From: SHVO01 sp964576515
GTDB lineage: Bacteria > Pseudomonadota > Alphaproteobacteria > Rhodospirillales > Rhodospirillaceae
Assembly: GCA_964576515.1 (NCBI GenBank)
Contig: CAZNUW010000001.1
Coordinates: 124,001-188,000, forward strand
Reading direction: 5' to 3'
Length of the DNA: 64,000 nucleotides
Below, piece by piece: positions 53,397 through 62,247 of this stretch. A program made the translations under genes and the position numbers. How positions within the stretch are numbered: the first letter of the stretch is position 1; the number at the start of each line of letters is the position of its first letter. The notes below the pieces were generated by a model that saw only the letters and a list, made by a program, of their open reading frames with translations, did not search any database and was not told the origin of the DNA.

Positions 53397-54209
53397 TTAG
53401 GGATAATCCTGCATGGCTTGTTCCAGCAGGCGTGCAAGACGCACGCCCGCGCGCGCGATCTGGTCGAGCACGACGGGGCGGTTCTGTTGAAGATAAATCT
53501 CGCCCAGTTCCAGGCCGCCGGGATTGCCCACATAACCGGTGGCAGGACTGCGCAGCAGGGTCAGGCTTTCGTTCGCCCACACGATCGGCGGCGCGTCCAC
53601 CCAGGAGAAGGTTTGCGCGGACGGAACCAGCGCGCGAAACCGCGTGCCCGGACGTTCGTCGACAACCGGCTCGGCCGCGACAAGGGCGTAATCCCAAATG
53701 CCGTGCATGCTCCAGTCCTCGCCGCGGAAGGTCACCTTGATCAAGGACCCGCGGCGATCTTCTTGATATCCGGTATGCAAGGGCTGATGCAGATCGCCGA
53801 CGAAGTGCGCGAGGAACTTGAGCGCCATGGCGCGCTCGGCCTTGGGCGCGGGGCTTTTCAGGATCGCGAACTGACGCTCGATCTCGCGCACGGCGCAACT
53901 CGCTTCGGCGGGGCAATCGCGTTCCAGGACAACTTCGGTCGCGCCTTTGGGAACGCTGATGTAGTGCCAGGGCCCCGTCTCGCGATGGCCTTCACGGTGC
54001 GCGTCGGCCCAGTTGCAGGAGTCGGCGAATTCCGCCTGGGTTTTGAAATCGAGGATATCGAGAACCTTCGCGCGCGCCTCTTCGGTCAGATCGTCCCAGG
54101 TCTTGTTGCAGACCATACGGTGCCCCAGATCGCCCCAGGCTTGCGCCGGTCCGGTCAGCATCAGCGCAAAGATGGGCGTGGCAAGGATGAGCGTGCATCG
54201 CGCAATCAT
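53397..54209 (-). CDS. Secreted S1/P1-type nuclease
   Basis: A 270-residue zinc-dependent nuclease. The signal peptide ends AQA, leaving Trp25 as the mature N-terminus, the residue whose amine binds zinc in this family. Further ligands are GHRM (His30), NWADAHR, GPWHYIS, HFVGDLHQPLH and MHGIWD. These trinuclear zinc enzymes cut single-stranded DNA and RNA and 3'-nucleotides, probably for nutrient salvage. Its ATG overlaps the kinase stop (ATGA), so the two are translationally coupled. It is followed by the DUF2007 gene. Confidence 0.93.
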   Translation of the reverse strand: MIARCTLILATPIFALMLTGPAQAWGDLGHRMVCNKTWDDLTEEARAKVLDILDFKTQAEFADSCNWADAHREGHRETGPWHYISVPKGATEVVLERDCPAEASCAVREIERQFAILKSPAPKAERAMALKFLAHFVGDLHQPLHTGYQEDRRGSLIKVTFRGEDWSMHGIWDYALVAAEPVVDERPGTRFRALVPSAQTFSWVDAPPIVWANESLTLLRSPATGYVGNPGGLELGEIYLQQNRPVVLDQIARAGVRLARLLEQAMQDYP

Positions 54210-55945
54210 GGGGCCGCGTCCGGGCGCTGTGTATCCGCGCCGCTGAACGGCAATGTCACATGGAACGTCGATCCCTCGCCGAGAATGCTTTCGACGCCGA
54301 TCTCGCCGCCCATCAGGGTCGCGAGGCGCTGACTGATCGCGAGACCGAGGCCGGTTCCGCTGCGACCGTGGGGAGAATCGATCTGGGCGAACTCCTCGAA
54401 CAGACGCCGGCGGCCTTGCGGCGAGATGCCGATGCCTTGGTCCTTCACCGAAAAACGAACCTCGCCGCGCGCACCGTCGAGGCGATGGGCTTCGACGACA
54501 ATCTCGCCGGTGGAGGAGAATTTGACCGCGTTGCCGACGAGATTGGCGAGAATCTGGCGGACGCGCGCGGCGTCACCCTGCACAACGGCGGGGATCCGCG
54601 GATCGACAACGGCGACCAGAGACAGGCTCTTGCGCTGCGCGACGCGCGACAGGGAGGCCACCACCTCCTCCACCACGCGGGCGACAGACATCTCGCGGAA
54701 TTCGAGTTGCATCTGGCCGGCGTCGATCTTGGAGAAATCGAGGATATCGTTGATGACGCTCACCAACGCCTGGCCGGACTCGCGCATCGTCTGCAGCATC
54801 GCGCGCTGCGCGTCGTCGCTCGCGGTCGGCAGGAGGCCATCGGCCAGGCCGACGATATTGTTCATGGGACCGCTCACCTCGTGGCTCATGGCCGCAAGGA
54901 ACCCGGCTTTCGCGCGCGTGGCCGCCTCGGCCTCGGCCGTGGCTTTCTGGAGCGCCACCGCGATCTGATCGCGCACATAGACGCGCCCGAGCTCTGACCC
55001 CACCCGGTCGAAGGTCAACTTCAGCAGTTCGTCGGCGGCTGCCGGGATCTGCTTCATGAACTCGATCACCGCGACGACCTTGTCGTCCGCCTTGACCGGG
55101 ATGGCGAGCACGGACCCGATGATGTTGCGCGTATTGGCGAAGCGCGTGAGGCTCGGCAAATTGGCGACGTCCTCGACCCAGATGGACGCGCCCGACGCCA
55201 TGACCGCGCCCGGCAAATCCTCGCCCGCGACAAACGACTTCCCGAGAACGGCGGATTTCACCGACTGGTCGGCGAAGAGGTCCTTGGCCAGCGCGAACGT
55301 CGCAAGCTCAAGACGCTCGGTGTCGCCCTGGGTGAGGCGGTACACGAGGCGGATCGGCCAGTCGAGGAACGCGCCAATCTCCGCCGCCCCCTGGCGCAGA
55401 GCATCATAGAAATTCACCGCCCGGTTGGAGATGGCTGCGATCCGATGCACGAGCTCGACCTGCCGCGCGGTGAACTCCAGCGAATCCTCCCGGCGCTGAA
55501 CCTCGGATTGATCCTCGACCCAGGTGAGGATCGCCGGTTCGCCGTGGTAGCGGATGAGACGATTGGTGATCAGCGACAGGCGCGGCCGGCCTTCGGAGGT
55601 GCTGAGGGAGATGGAATGCCGCGTGACGCCGCCCTTCTCGCGCACAAGACCGACCAGTTGTTCGCGCTCCAGGCGATCGACAAAAAAGTCGGCGGTGCTG
55701 AGGCCGACGGCGCGCCCCCTTGGAAGGCCGAAGAAGTGTTCGATGGCGGCGTTGGCGTAAAGGACGACGCCGTCCGAGACGCGCGAAATGGTCGCACCGA
55801 TCGGGCTGGTGTCGATCGCTTCTTCCAGCGGGTCACGGTCAAGCGCATTGGCCTTCGCCGCGGCTTTAACCTTGCGCGGCGCGCCTTTCGGTTTTGTCTT
55901 GGATTTCGGCTTTGCCGTTTTCGCCCGCGCGCGCGCTTTCGCCAC
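54206..55945 (-). CDS. PAS-GAF sensor histidine kinase with basic N-terminal tail
   Basis: A 579-residue cytoplasmic kinase. Residues 1-34 are Lys/Ala-rich (KARARAKTAKPKSKTKPK). A PAS domain (about 38-150) and a GAF domain (about 165-325) lead to HisKA: AAMSHEVSGPMNNIVG (about His355). The ATPase part has NLVGNAVKFS, DQGIGIS and GTGLGLAISQRL. The H-box reads HEVSGP instead of the usual HELRTP. The start is GTG at 55943-55945 with GGGGA upstream. No response regulator is adjacent; instead it overlaps a secreted nuclease gene. Confidence 0.88.
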   Translation of the reverse strand: MAKARARAKTAKPKSKTKPKGAPRKVKAAAKANALDRDPLEEAIDTSPIGATISRVSDGVVLYANAAIEHFFGLPRGRAVGLSTADFFVDRLEREQLVGLVREKGGVTRHSISLSTSEGRPRLSLITNRLIRYHGEPAILTWVEDQSEVQRREDSLEFTARQVELVHRIAAISNRAVNFYDALRQGAAEIGAFLDWPIRLVYRLTQGDTERLELATFALAKDLFADQSVKSAVLGKSFVAGEDLPGAVMASGASIWVEDVANLPSLTRFANTRNIIGSVLAIPVKADDKVVAVIEFMKQIPAAADELLKLTFDRVGSELGRVYVRDQIAVALQKATAEAEAATRAKAGFLAAMSHEVSGPMNNIVGLADGLLPTASDDAQRAMLQTMRESGQALVSVINDILDFSKIDAGQMQLEFREMSVARVVEEVVASLSRVAQRKSLSLVAVVDPRIPAVVQGDAARVRQILANLVGNAVKFSSTGEIVVEAHRLDGARGEVRFSVKDQGIGISPQGRRRLFEEFAQIDSPHGRSGTGLGLAISQRLATLMGGEIGVESILGEGSTFHVTLPFSGADTQRPDAAP

Positions 55946-56217
55946 GATTTCCCCGCCTCTCCCGACGCCCCGCTCCCGGGGCGTCGAATGGTAACCGGAA
56001 GTGGGGCAAAGTTCCGCTGATTTATCGCGTGGCCAGACGTTGCGACGCGCGCACCGAAGATCGACGCGAATCCTCGTGAAAACGATGAAAACGCCGCGTC
56101 CCGCGCCCGTAATATAAGTATGGCCCCGCACGGGGGCGCCCGCCTAATATGCGCCCGGGGATCACGGGGCGTGGCCGCCGGGGGACGGCGGGCCGCTTTA
56201 GGCAGTGGGAAAGACGC
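55946..56217. other. Divergent promoter region, kinase and polyprenyl synthase
   Basis: 272 bp between a minus-strand kinase and a plus-strand synthase. AATATAAGTATGG near 56110-56122 is a plausible promoter element. No gene seen. Confidence 0.35.
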
Positions 56218-57237
56218 GTGGCTACAGTTGTAAATCTTGAATCGAGCCGCCGGGCGAAAGCGAAGGCATTGGATGCGCTGGTCGCCCTGGTCGAGGACGA
56301 TCTGAAAGCGGTCAACCGCACCATCGTCGCGCGCATGCACAGCCCCGTCGCGCTGATCCCGCAACTCGCCGGGCATATCGTCGCGGCCGGCGGCAAACGC
56401 CTGCGCCCGTTGTTGACCCTCGGCGCGACCAAACTTTGCGGTTACACGGGCGAGCGCCATGTGAAACTGGCGACCTGCGTGGAATTCATCCACACCGCCA
56501 CGCTCCTACACGACGACGTGGTGGACGACAGCGAATTGCGCCGCGGCCAGTCCAGCGCCAATGCGATCTGGGGCAACCAGTCGAGCGTGCTGGTGGGCGA
56601 CTTCCTGTTCAGCCGCGCCTTCGAACTGATGGTCGAGGACGGATCACTGAAGGTGCTGCAGATTCTGTCGCGCGCCTCGGCGGTGATCGCGGAAGGCGAA
56701 GTCCACCAGCTTCTGACCTCGAACGACACGGAAACCAGCGAGGCCCAATATCTGGAAGTGATCCAGGCCAAAACGGCCGAACTGTTCGCGGCCGCCGCGC
56801 GCATCGGCGCAGTCGTCGCCGACCGCCCGGATGTTGAGGAGGAAGCCTTGCGGGCTTACGGCCTGAACCTCGGCATCGCGTTCCAATTGATCGACGACGT
56901 GCTGGACTATTCGGCGCGTCAGGCGGAACTGGGCAAGACGGTGGGCGACGATTTCCGCGAAGGCAAGATCACGCTGCCGGTCATCCTGGCGTTCCGCCGG
57001 GGCGACGACGGCGAACGCGCATTCTGGAAGCGCACGCTGGAGACGCTGGACCAGAAGGAGGGCGACCTCGCCCGCGCCATGGAACTGATGAAGGCGCATT
57101 CAAGCCTGGCGGATACCGTAAACCGCGCCCGCCACTACGGCGCGGTCGCCCGCGACGCGCTGGGCATTTTCCCGGAAAGCCCCACGAAGACAGCGTTGCT
57201 CGACATCATCGATTTCTCGATCGAGCGCGCCTACTAG
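56218..57237 (+). CDS. Polyprenyl diphosphate synthase (octa/decaprenyl type)
   Basis: A 339-residue trans-isoprenyl synthase. GGKRLRP, first Asp-rich motif LLHDDVVDDSELRRG and second QLIDDVLDY are intact. It extends farnesyl diphosphate to the long chain of ubiquinone. The start is GTG at 56218, preceded by GGGAAAG; the longer frame starts in non-coding sequence. In alphaproteobacteria the usual product is decaprenyl diphosphate, but chain length cannot be read reliably by eye, so I give no symbol. Confidence 0.93.
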   Translation: MATVVNLESSRRAKAKALDALVALVEDDLKAVNRTIVARMHSPVALIPQLAGHIVAAGGKRLRPLLTLGATKLCGYTGERHVKLATCVEFIHTATLLHDDVVDDSELRRGQSSANAIWGNQSSVLVGDFLFSRAFELMVEDGSLKVLQILSRASAVIAEGEVHQLLTSNDTETSEAQYLEVIQAKTAELFAAAARIGAVVADRPDVEEEALRAYGLNLGIAFQLIDDVLDYSARQAELGKTVGDDFREGKITLPVILAFRRGDDGERAFWKRTLETLDQKEGDLARAMELMKAHSSLADTVNRARHYGAVARDALGIFPESPTKTALLDIIDFSIERAY

Positions 57238-57248
57238 CGCGGCGCCCG

Positions 57249-57689
57249 ATGGACGTTTCCATCAGGCCGTACCGCGAGTCCGACTTCGACGACGTGATCC
57301 ACATCTGGCACGACGGGCAAGAGTCGACCGGCGTCCGCTCACCGGACTCGGTTGCGAATCTGTGCGAGCGTTGGGCGCTGCAGCGTTCCGGCGGATGCGA
57401 GGCGTATATCGCCGAAAGCGCAGGCCGCGCCGTCGGATTCATCACGTTCCAGGATGCGGAAGTGAAGCAGCTTTACGTTGATCCCGCTCGCCAGCGCCAA
57501 GGGATCGGTAAGGCGCTCTTGGATTTCGCGAAGCGCGAGATGCCGGCGGGCTTCAAGCTGAACACCGCCATCGAGAGCCGGGCCCCGAAGTTCTACGAAC
57601 GCGAAGGCCTGGCGCGCGGCCACACGGGGATTCACCCCCGCTACGGCCACCGCACGATCCATTTCACATGGCGTCCTACTTCTTCTTAG
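57249..57689 (+). CDS. GNAT-family N-acetyltransferase
   Basis: A 146-residue GNAT protein: VSIRPYRESDFDDVIHIW, motif A VKQLYVDPARQRQGIGKALLDFA with the acetyl-CoA pyrophosphate loop QRQGIG, and FYEREGLARG near the end. The substrate is unknown. The ATG at 57249 lies 11 bp after the synthase stop, so it may be co-transcribed. Its 3' end overlaps the convergent VOC gene by 14 bp. Confidence 0.88.
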   Translation: MDVSIRPYRESDFDDVIHIWHDGQESTGVRSPDSVANLCERWALQRSGGCEAYIAESAGRAVGFITFQDAEVKQLYVDPARQRQGIGKALLDFAKREMPAGFKLNTAIESRAPKFYEREGLARGHTGIHPRYGHRTIHFTWRPTSS

Positions 57690-58443
57690 AGCCCACCATC
57701 GCGAACATGGCCTTCTGCGGATCGAGCGCCTGCACGATCCACACGCCGCCGGGGACTTCCATCGGCCCGAAGAGGCTGACGCCGCCGTTGTCGATCACCC
57801 GCTTCTGCGCGGCGTCGATATCGTCCACAGCGACATAGTAGAGCCACATGGGGACGGGCATGTCCGGCACCTTCTTCATCATGCCGCCCGCGCCGACGCT
57901 TGCGATCTGGAACGTTTGATACGTCCCCATCACCGGCCCCATGTCGATGGCATCGGCGGCCGTCCACCCGAAGAGATCGGCGTAGAACTTCAACGCCGCC
58001 TTCGGCTCGCCGCCATGGAGTTCGTGCCAATCGACAAAGCCGGGCGTGCCCAAGGGGGCGCGCGGCGGCGGCGCTTCGTGGGCGGAGTCCTTGAAGATCA
58101 TAAAGGCGGCGCCGGCGGGATCGGCGACGACGGCAAAGCGGCCGACGTTCGGGATATCGTCCGGCGCTTTATGCACCTTGCCGCCGGCCGCCGCGACCTT
58201 GCCGGCATAGGCGTCGACATCGTCCACGGCGACATAACCGCCCCAATGGGGATGAACACCGAGATCACAGAGATGCTTGGGGAGTTCCATGATCCCGCCG
58301 ATGGAGCGGTCGCCCACATTGATATGGACGTACCCCTCGCCCGACATGCGCCAGCCGAAGACCTTCCCGTAGAAGGCCCCCGCGCCCTTGGGATCGGTGG
58401 TCATGAGCTCGTACCACACGAATTTTCCGTGATCGCCGGCCAT
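57676..58443 (-). CDS. Two-domain VOC family protein
   Basis: A 255-residue protein with two VOC modules: FVWYELMTTDPKGAGAFYGKVFGW starts the first, FVDWHELHGGEPKAALKFYADLFGW the second. Each ends in a DP.GA/DPQKAMF strand. Such two-module proteins are common near dehydrogenases and in antibiotic-resistance-like families; the substrate is unknown. GGAGG lies 6 nt before the ATG at 58441-58443. Confidence 0.9.
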   Translation of the reverse strand: MAGDHGKFVWYELMTTDPKGAGAFYGKVFGWRMSGEGYVHINVGDRSIGGIMELPKHLCDLGVHPHWGGYVAVDDVDAYAGKVAAAGGKVHKAPDDIPNVGRFAVVADPAGAAFMIFKDSAHEAPPPRAPLGTPGFVDWHELHGGEPKAALKFYADLFGWTAADAIDMGPVMGTYQTFQIASVGAGGMMKKVPDMPVPMWLYYVAVDDIDAAQKRVIDNGGVSLFGPMEVPGGVWIVQALDPQKAMFAMVGSKKK

Positions 58444-58630
58444 CGGCATCCTCCCTGCGTCAGACGGTATCGGTAAGGGTGGCATAGGGGGCGGACGCGG
58501 TCATCACGCGTTCGTGACCTTTCCATGAAGCCCCTGACGGACCGTCTTTTTTCCCGCCAAGGCCCTGCCCATCGCCCGGGCGACGGGTATAATGCCCTCC
58601 CCACACATCCCCAGGGAGGAGATTTTTCCA

Positions 58631-59383
58631 ATGATGATTCGTTCGCTCGCCGCCGCCGCCATCGCCGCCGGCTTGATGTTCGGCGCCGCCCACGCGCAAA
58701 CCGTGTCCGACGCGGTGAAGTCCGCCGTCGCGGACGCCGGCCGTCCAGCCGCCGATAAAGACCGCGACGCCAACCGCAAGCCCGCCGAGGTCGTGGCCTT
58801 CTCCGGCATGAAAGCCGGCGACGTGGTGGCCGACATCAATCCGGGCGGTGGTTACTTCACGCGCATCTTCTCGAAGACCGTGGGCGCCAAGGGCAAGGTG
58901 TACGCCGCCGTTTCCGACGCCGCGCTGGCCAAGCGTCCGGAAGCCGCCGACGCCATCAAGGCGATCGCCGCCGATAAAGCCTACGGCGGCAACGTCGAAC
59001 TGCTCGTGGCGGATTTCGCGAACCTCAAGACCGCGATGCCGCTCGACGTCGCCTGGACGTCGCTGAACTACCACGACTTCAAGAACCGTGGCGGCAGCTT
59101 CACGGACAATATGAATAAGGCGGTGTTCGCGGCCCTGAAGCCGGGCGGCGTGTACATCGTAATCGATCACGCGGCCGCCAAGGGCGCGGACGCCAACGTC
59201 ACCGAGAAGCTGCACCGGGTGGACCCCGAGGTGGTCAAAAAGGAAGTGATGGCCGCCGGCTTCAAACTGGAAGCCGAAAGCAACCTGCTGGCCCATGCCG
59301 AGGATAACCACACCAGCCCGGTCTTCGACGGCGCCGTGCGGGGTAAGACGGACCAATTCGTCTTCAAATTCCGCAAGCCGTAA
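58631..59383 (+). CDS. Exported SAM-methyltransferase-fold protein
   Basis: A 250-residue protein with a signal peptide (MMIRSLAAAAIAAGLMFGAAHA) and a methyltransferase fold of the COG4798 type. VVADINPGGGYFTRIFSK is the SAM loop, DVAWTSLNYHDF the post-IV motif region and GGVYIVIDHAAAKG the following strand; the C-terminal HAEDNHTSPVF is typical of the group. Why a SAM-binding fold should be exported is unknown; it may bind another ligand. GGAGGAG precedes the ATG at 58631. A strong terminator follows. Confidence 0.85.
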   Translation: MMIRSLAAAAIAAGLMFGAAHAQTVSDAVKSAVADAGRPAADKDRDANRKPAEVVAFSGMKAGDVVADINPGGGYFTRIFSKTVGAKGKVYAAVSDAALAKRPEAADAIKAIAADKAYGGNVELLVADFANLKTAMPLDVAWTSLNYHDFKNRGGSFTDNMNKAVFAALKPGGVYIVIDHAAAKGADANVTEKLHRVDPEVVKKEVMAAGFKLEAESNLLAHAEDNHTSPVFDGAVRGKTDQFVFKFRKP

Positions 59384-59445
59384 AACCGGGGATTTGCGCC
59401 CCCCACCGGGAAGCCTTTCCGGGCAAGGGGTTAGGAGAAAGACGG

Positions 59446-59484
59446 GGGGCCGGGAAGCGCTTGCGCTACCCGGCCCCTCTGTTT
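59446..59484 (+). terminator. Terminator after the exported methyltransferase-fold gene
   Basis: GGGGCCGGG (59446-59454) pairs with CCCGGCCCC (59469-59477), extended inward by AGCG/CGCT after an A-A mismatch, and followed by TCTGTTT. It separates the methyltransferase gene from tRNA-Pro. Confidence 0.75.
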
Positions 59485-59507
59485 ATAAGCACGCCTCGAC
59501 GAATGAT

Positions 59508-59584
59508 CGGAGCGTAGCTCAGCCCGGTAGAGCACTGCTTTCGGGAGGCAGGGGTCGGAGGTTCAAATCCTCTCGCTCCGACCA
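59508..59584 (+). tRNA. tRNA-Pro (anticodon CGG)
   Basis: A 77-nt cloverleaf with encoded CCA. Acceptor CGGAGCG pairs exactly with CGCTCCG; the C1-G72 pair is the tRNA-Pro hallmark. The anticodon loop TTCGGGA gives CGG, and the T-loop is TTCAAAT. A perfect 11-bp hairpin follows. Confidence 0.96.
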
Positions 59585-59935
59585 ATACTTAGGGGGATCG
59601 TCCCGAACGATCCCCCTCGTTATCCCCCTCGTAAAATCGCAACCGTTGAATGTCCGCCGCATAGCCGCGCGACAAACGGCGGCGCGTGATTCGCGCGAGC
59701 CGCACAGCGGCGAACACCGTTTTTTTGTGCCGTCCCGCCCCTGCGTGATCGCTTGCTGTCTAGGCTCCGCCCGCTCCCGTCGCGACGGGGGCATCGGATC
59801 GGGTTCACCCCGCGGCGGCGCGGGTTGGACGATGCGGCGGCAGTGTTCCGCCAAACAATCACGGCGCACATCGCGTTGACCCGCGGTATCGCGGAGAGTC
59901 TTTCCGCCGTCATCAACAACGTCGCCGCCAGGGCG
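59585..59935. other. Intergenic region after tRNA-Pro
   Basis: 351 bp without a convincing gene. A perfect 11-bp hairpin, AGGGGGATCGT (59591-59601) with ACGATCCCCCT (59607-59617), follows the tRNA without a T-run and probably protects or ends the tRNA transcript. CCGTTTTTTT lies near 59728-59737. No integration site or integrase is seen. Confidence 0.5.
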
Positions 59936-61135
59936 CTACTTCGCGTTCGTGACGAAGCGGGCCGGATCCCGGCTGGATCCGAGGAATCTTAAATCCGCGA
60001 ATTGCGCGGGGAGGCTCTTGCTTGCAAAAGCATCCGGTCCCGCATTGATCTGAAAATGCAAATGCACCGCGGGACTGTCGCCGGTATCGCCAACTTCGCC
60101 GATCGTCTGGCCCTGCGTCACACGGTCTCCGACGCGGACCTTTACGCTGCCCGCCTTGAGATGCCCGTAAGAAGAATACTCGACGACGCCCGCGTTCTCG
60201 TGCCGGATCGTCACGAGATTGCCGGCCGCGGCACGCCGCATATCCTTGGCATAACGTTGCATGTTGTAGGCGCCAAGGCGCATCCCCGTCGCCTTTGCAT
60301 CCTCTCCCGGACGCGGCATATACGCCGCGCGGTCCTGCACTTCGTCGGATATGACAAAAACCACCTCGCCCGCCGCCGCCGCCTTAACGGACGCGCCGTA
60401 CCCCAACGCGTTGGAGGCTTGCAACGGATCCCCGATCAGCGTCCGCCCCTGGTCATCGGTCTTAAAGAAATCCACCGCGAATTCCGTCGGCGGATTGAGG
60501 CGGTGATGGCTGGCGATCATCGGTAGCGCGTGCAATGTCCACGCGCCGTCGAGCGGCATGACGTATGAAATGGGCGCATCGTGTCGCCGGACCGGCAGGC
60601 TGCCCACGGCGACACCTGCGGCCCCTTGCGCGGTGACGCGAACCTCCGTCGGCACGAAGTCGACGCTGAAGTGATGGCGCGTCGAGATCAAAAACTCCGA
60701 TGGCGCGATTTTCGCGCTTTCCGCGGGTTTGACGTCGGCGCCGAAGAAAGCCGACGGCCCCGGCCCGGCGAGAAGCTGCGCGTTGAGAAAAATGCGTTCG
60801 GGGCCTCGCGTCAGCGCGGCGGTTTCCCCCACCATCCGTGCCGCCGGCACATTCTTGATCAGGATCGCCTCTCCGTCCTTCAGGACTTCGATTCGCAGAC
60901 CTTGTAACGCGAACGTTTCCGCAGGTCCGGTCGCGACACCGATCGTGTGGAGGACAAAGTCGTAAACACCCTGATCGTTGGCCCGGTTCAGGAGCAGACT
61001 ATCCGACGGCGCGAATTTCACCTCGGCGGCCGGCGCGATGACCGGCAGCATGGCCACCGAACAGCCAAGCGCCAGTACAATGCAGCCGCGCCGCAGCGTT
61101 TGCGCCGAACGTTCGCGCGTGCTTTCAAACTCCAT
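59936..61135 (-). CDS. Secreted M23-family metallopeptidase
   Basis: A 399-residue exported protein. A signal peptide ending near APAAE, an N-terminal domain (about 30-200) of unknown type, then an M23 domain (about 215-399). Zinc-ligand candidates are the His and Asp of SHHRLNPPTEFAVDF and the second His of VHLHFQINAG, with YSSYGHLKAGSVKVRVGDRV typical of lysostaphin-type peptidases. It would cut peptidoglycan cross-links or another peptide in the periplasm. GGGGGA lies 6 nt before the ATG at 61135; a longer frame lacks a signal peptide. Confidence 0.88.
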   Translation of the reverse strand: MEFESTRERSAQTLRRGCIVLALGCSVAMLPVIAPAAEVKFAPSDSLLLNRANDQGVYDFVLHTIGVATGPAETFALQGLRIEVLKDGEAILIKNVPAARMVGETAALTRGPERIFLNAQLLAGPGPSAFFGADVKPAESAKIAPSEFLISTRHHFSVDFVPTEVRVTAQGAAGVAVGSLPVRRHDAPISYVMPLDGAWTLHALPMIASHHRLNPPTEFAVDFFKTDDQGRTLIGDPLQASNALGYGASVKAAAAGEVVFVISDEVQDRAAYMPRPGEDAKATGMRLGAYNMQRYAKDMRRAAAGNLVTIRHENAGVVEYSSYGHLKAGSVKVRVGDRVTQGQTIGEVGDTGDSPAVHLHFQINAGPDAFASKSLPAQFADLRFLGSSRDPARFVTNAK

Positions 61136-61347
61136 TTTATTCCCCCCATCTTGTCGTATCACGGGCAAGGCACAGCCTTCCCACATCGACAAAAGCAATT
61201 GCCGTGCCATCGCACGCGACGGCGGGGCGGAGTGTCGCAATCCCCCGCTGAAACCGCTGAAAATGCGGTCCAAATCCCGTGGGCGGAGCGGCAATCCTAA
61301 GTATTCTTAGGGTGGCGGGTTTCGCTAATGTTTAGGGGCTTCCGGCA

Positions 61348-61815
61348 ATGATAGGATGGCAACGTTACAATTCGCGGCGCCCGTCGCTCCACGGCGGGAA
61401 TACGGGTTTCCCTTATGGCATGGCTTTCGAGGATCGCGGATCGTGCGTCGTTTACCGTGCGGGAAGCGCAATGCAAATCAAGTCTTCGGAACTGGATCAG
61501 CTCGAGAACGGATGGCCCGAAGACCGGATCATCGACGTCGATGCCGCTGCGGTCAGCATGAACGCCGCGCTGCGTGAACTAAAGGAAAGCGGGATCGAGT
61601 TCCGCTGGGTGCAAATTCACCGCGTCCGCGACCTCGTCTTGACCGGATGGCAACCGGTGATCGAGCAGCGCGACGGCCACCGTGCGATATATATGAACCG
61701 GATGCCGACGCGGGTCCGCGCCGCGCAGGATCTGGTGCTGGTCATGCGCGATCCCGCGGAATTCGCCGGAGGCCCGATGCAAGTCCCGAAAGACACGGCG
61801 CCCGACCACGAATAG
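61348..61815 (+). CDS. Hypothetical protein
   Basis: A 155-residue soluble protein with no recognised domain. AGGGGC precedes the ATG at 61348; a later ATG at 61471 (MQIKSSELDQLENGWPEDRI) could be the true start, since the first 41 residues look less conserved in character. The core is a mixed alpha/beta pattern: EFRWVQIHRVRDLVLTGWQPV and RAAQDLVLVMRDP. Function unknown. Confidence 0.6.
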   Translation: MIGWQRYNSRRPSLHGGNTGFPYGMAFEDRGSCVVYRAGSAMQIKSSELDQLENGWPEDRIIDVDAAAVSMNAALRELKESGIEFRWVQIHRVRDLVLTGWQPVIEQRDGHRAIYMNRMPTRVRAAQDLVLVMRDPAEFAGGPMQVPKDTAPDHE

Positions 61816-61836
61816 AAACCCGCAACGTCCAATCGC

Positions 61837-62247
61837 TCAGCTTTGGGCGTCTTCTGCCACGGGGCCGTCGAACGGCTTCGTATAATCGAACAACTCGCGC
61901 CACCAGGACGACACTTTCCGCCTATGGCCGAGATTGGCGCGAAGGTTGGAAACCTCCTGCTTTAACGCTTCGAGCTGTTGATCTCGTGCCGTGGAGAGAT
62001 CGGCGACCTTCGCGTTCGACTGGGCAAGCCGCGTTTCAAGATCCTGTTGCGCCTCCGATGCCGCGGCGAGCGATGCGTGGGTTTGATTCAACGTCGTGTC
62101 GAGCTTTTGTACGGCCTCTTGCGCGCCGGCGGATTGCCGCTCGGCGTCCGCCAACTGCCCCCGAAGATGCGCGATATAGAAACCTCCCGCGATGATCACA
62201 ATCGACGCGGCGATTCCGAGAACGGTGAATTTCGAGTTCTGTGTCAT
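61837..62247 (-). CDS. Membrane-anchored coiled-coil protein
   Basis: A 136-residue protein with one N-terminal helix (FTVLGIAASIVIIAGGFYIAHL) and a coiled coil through about residues 28-105 (repeated Q/A/L/E heptads), then a Trp-containing end (SSWWRELFDYTKPF). GGGGG lies about 7 nt before the ATG at 62245-62247; an ATG two codons earlier is possible. It is divergent from the ectoine genes. No family recognised. Confidence 0.7.
   Translation of the reverse strand: MTQNSKFTVLGIAASIVIIAGGFYIAHLRGQLADAERQSAGAQEAVQKLDTTLNQTHASLAAASEAQQDLETRLAQSNAKVADLSTARDQQLEALKQEVSNLRANLGHRRKVSSWWRELFDYTKPFDGPVAEDAQS

Noticed and set aside
59508..59935. tRNA-Pro as an integration site for a genomic island
   Set aside because: No integrase, no repeat of the tRNA 3' end and no change in gene content follow it.
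59753..59992. 79-residue open frame after tRNA-Pro
   Set aside because: Arg-rich start, no ribosome site, overlaps the M23 gene end and shows no domain.
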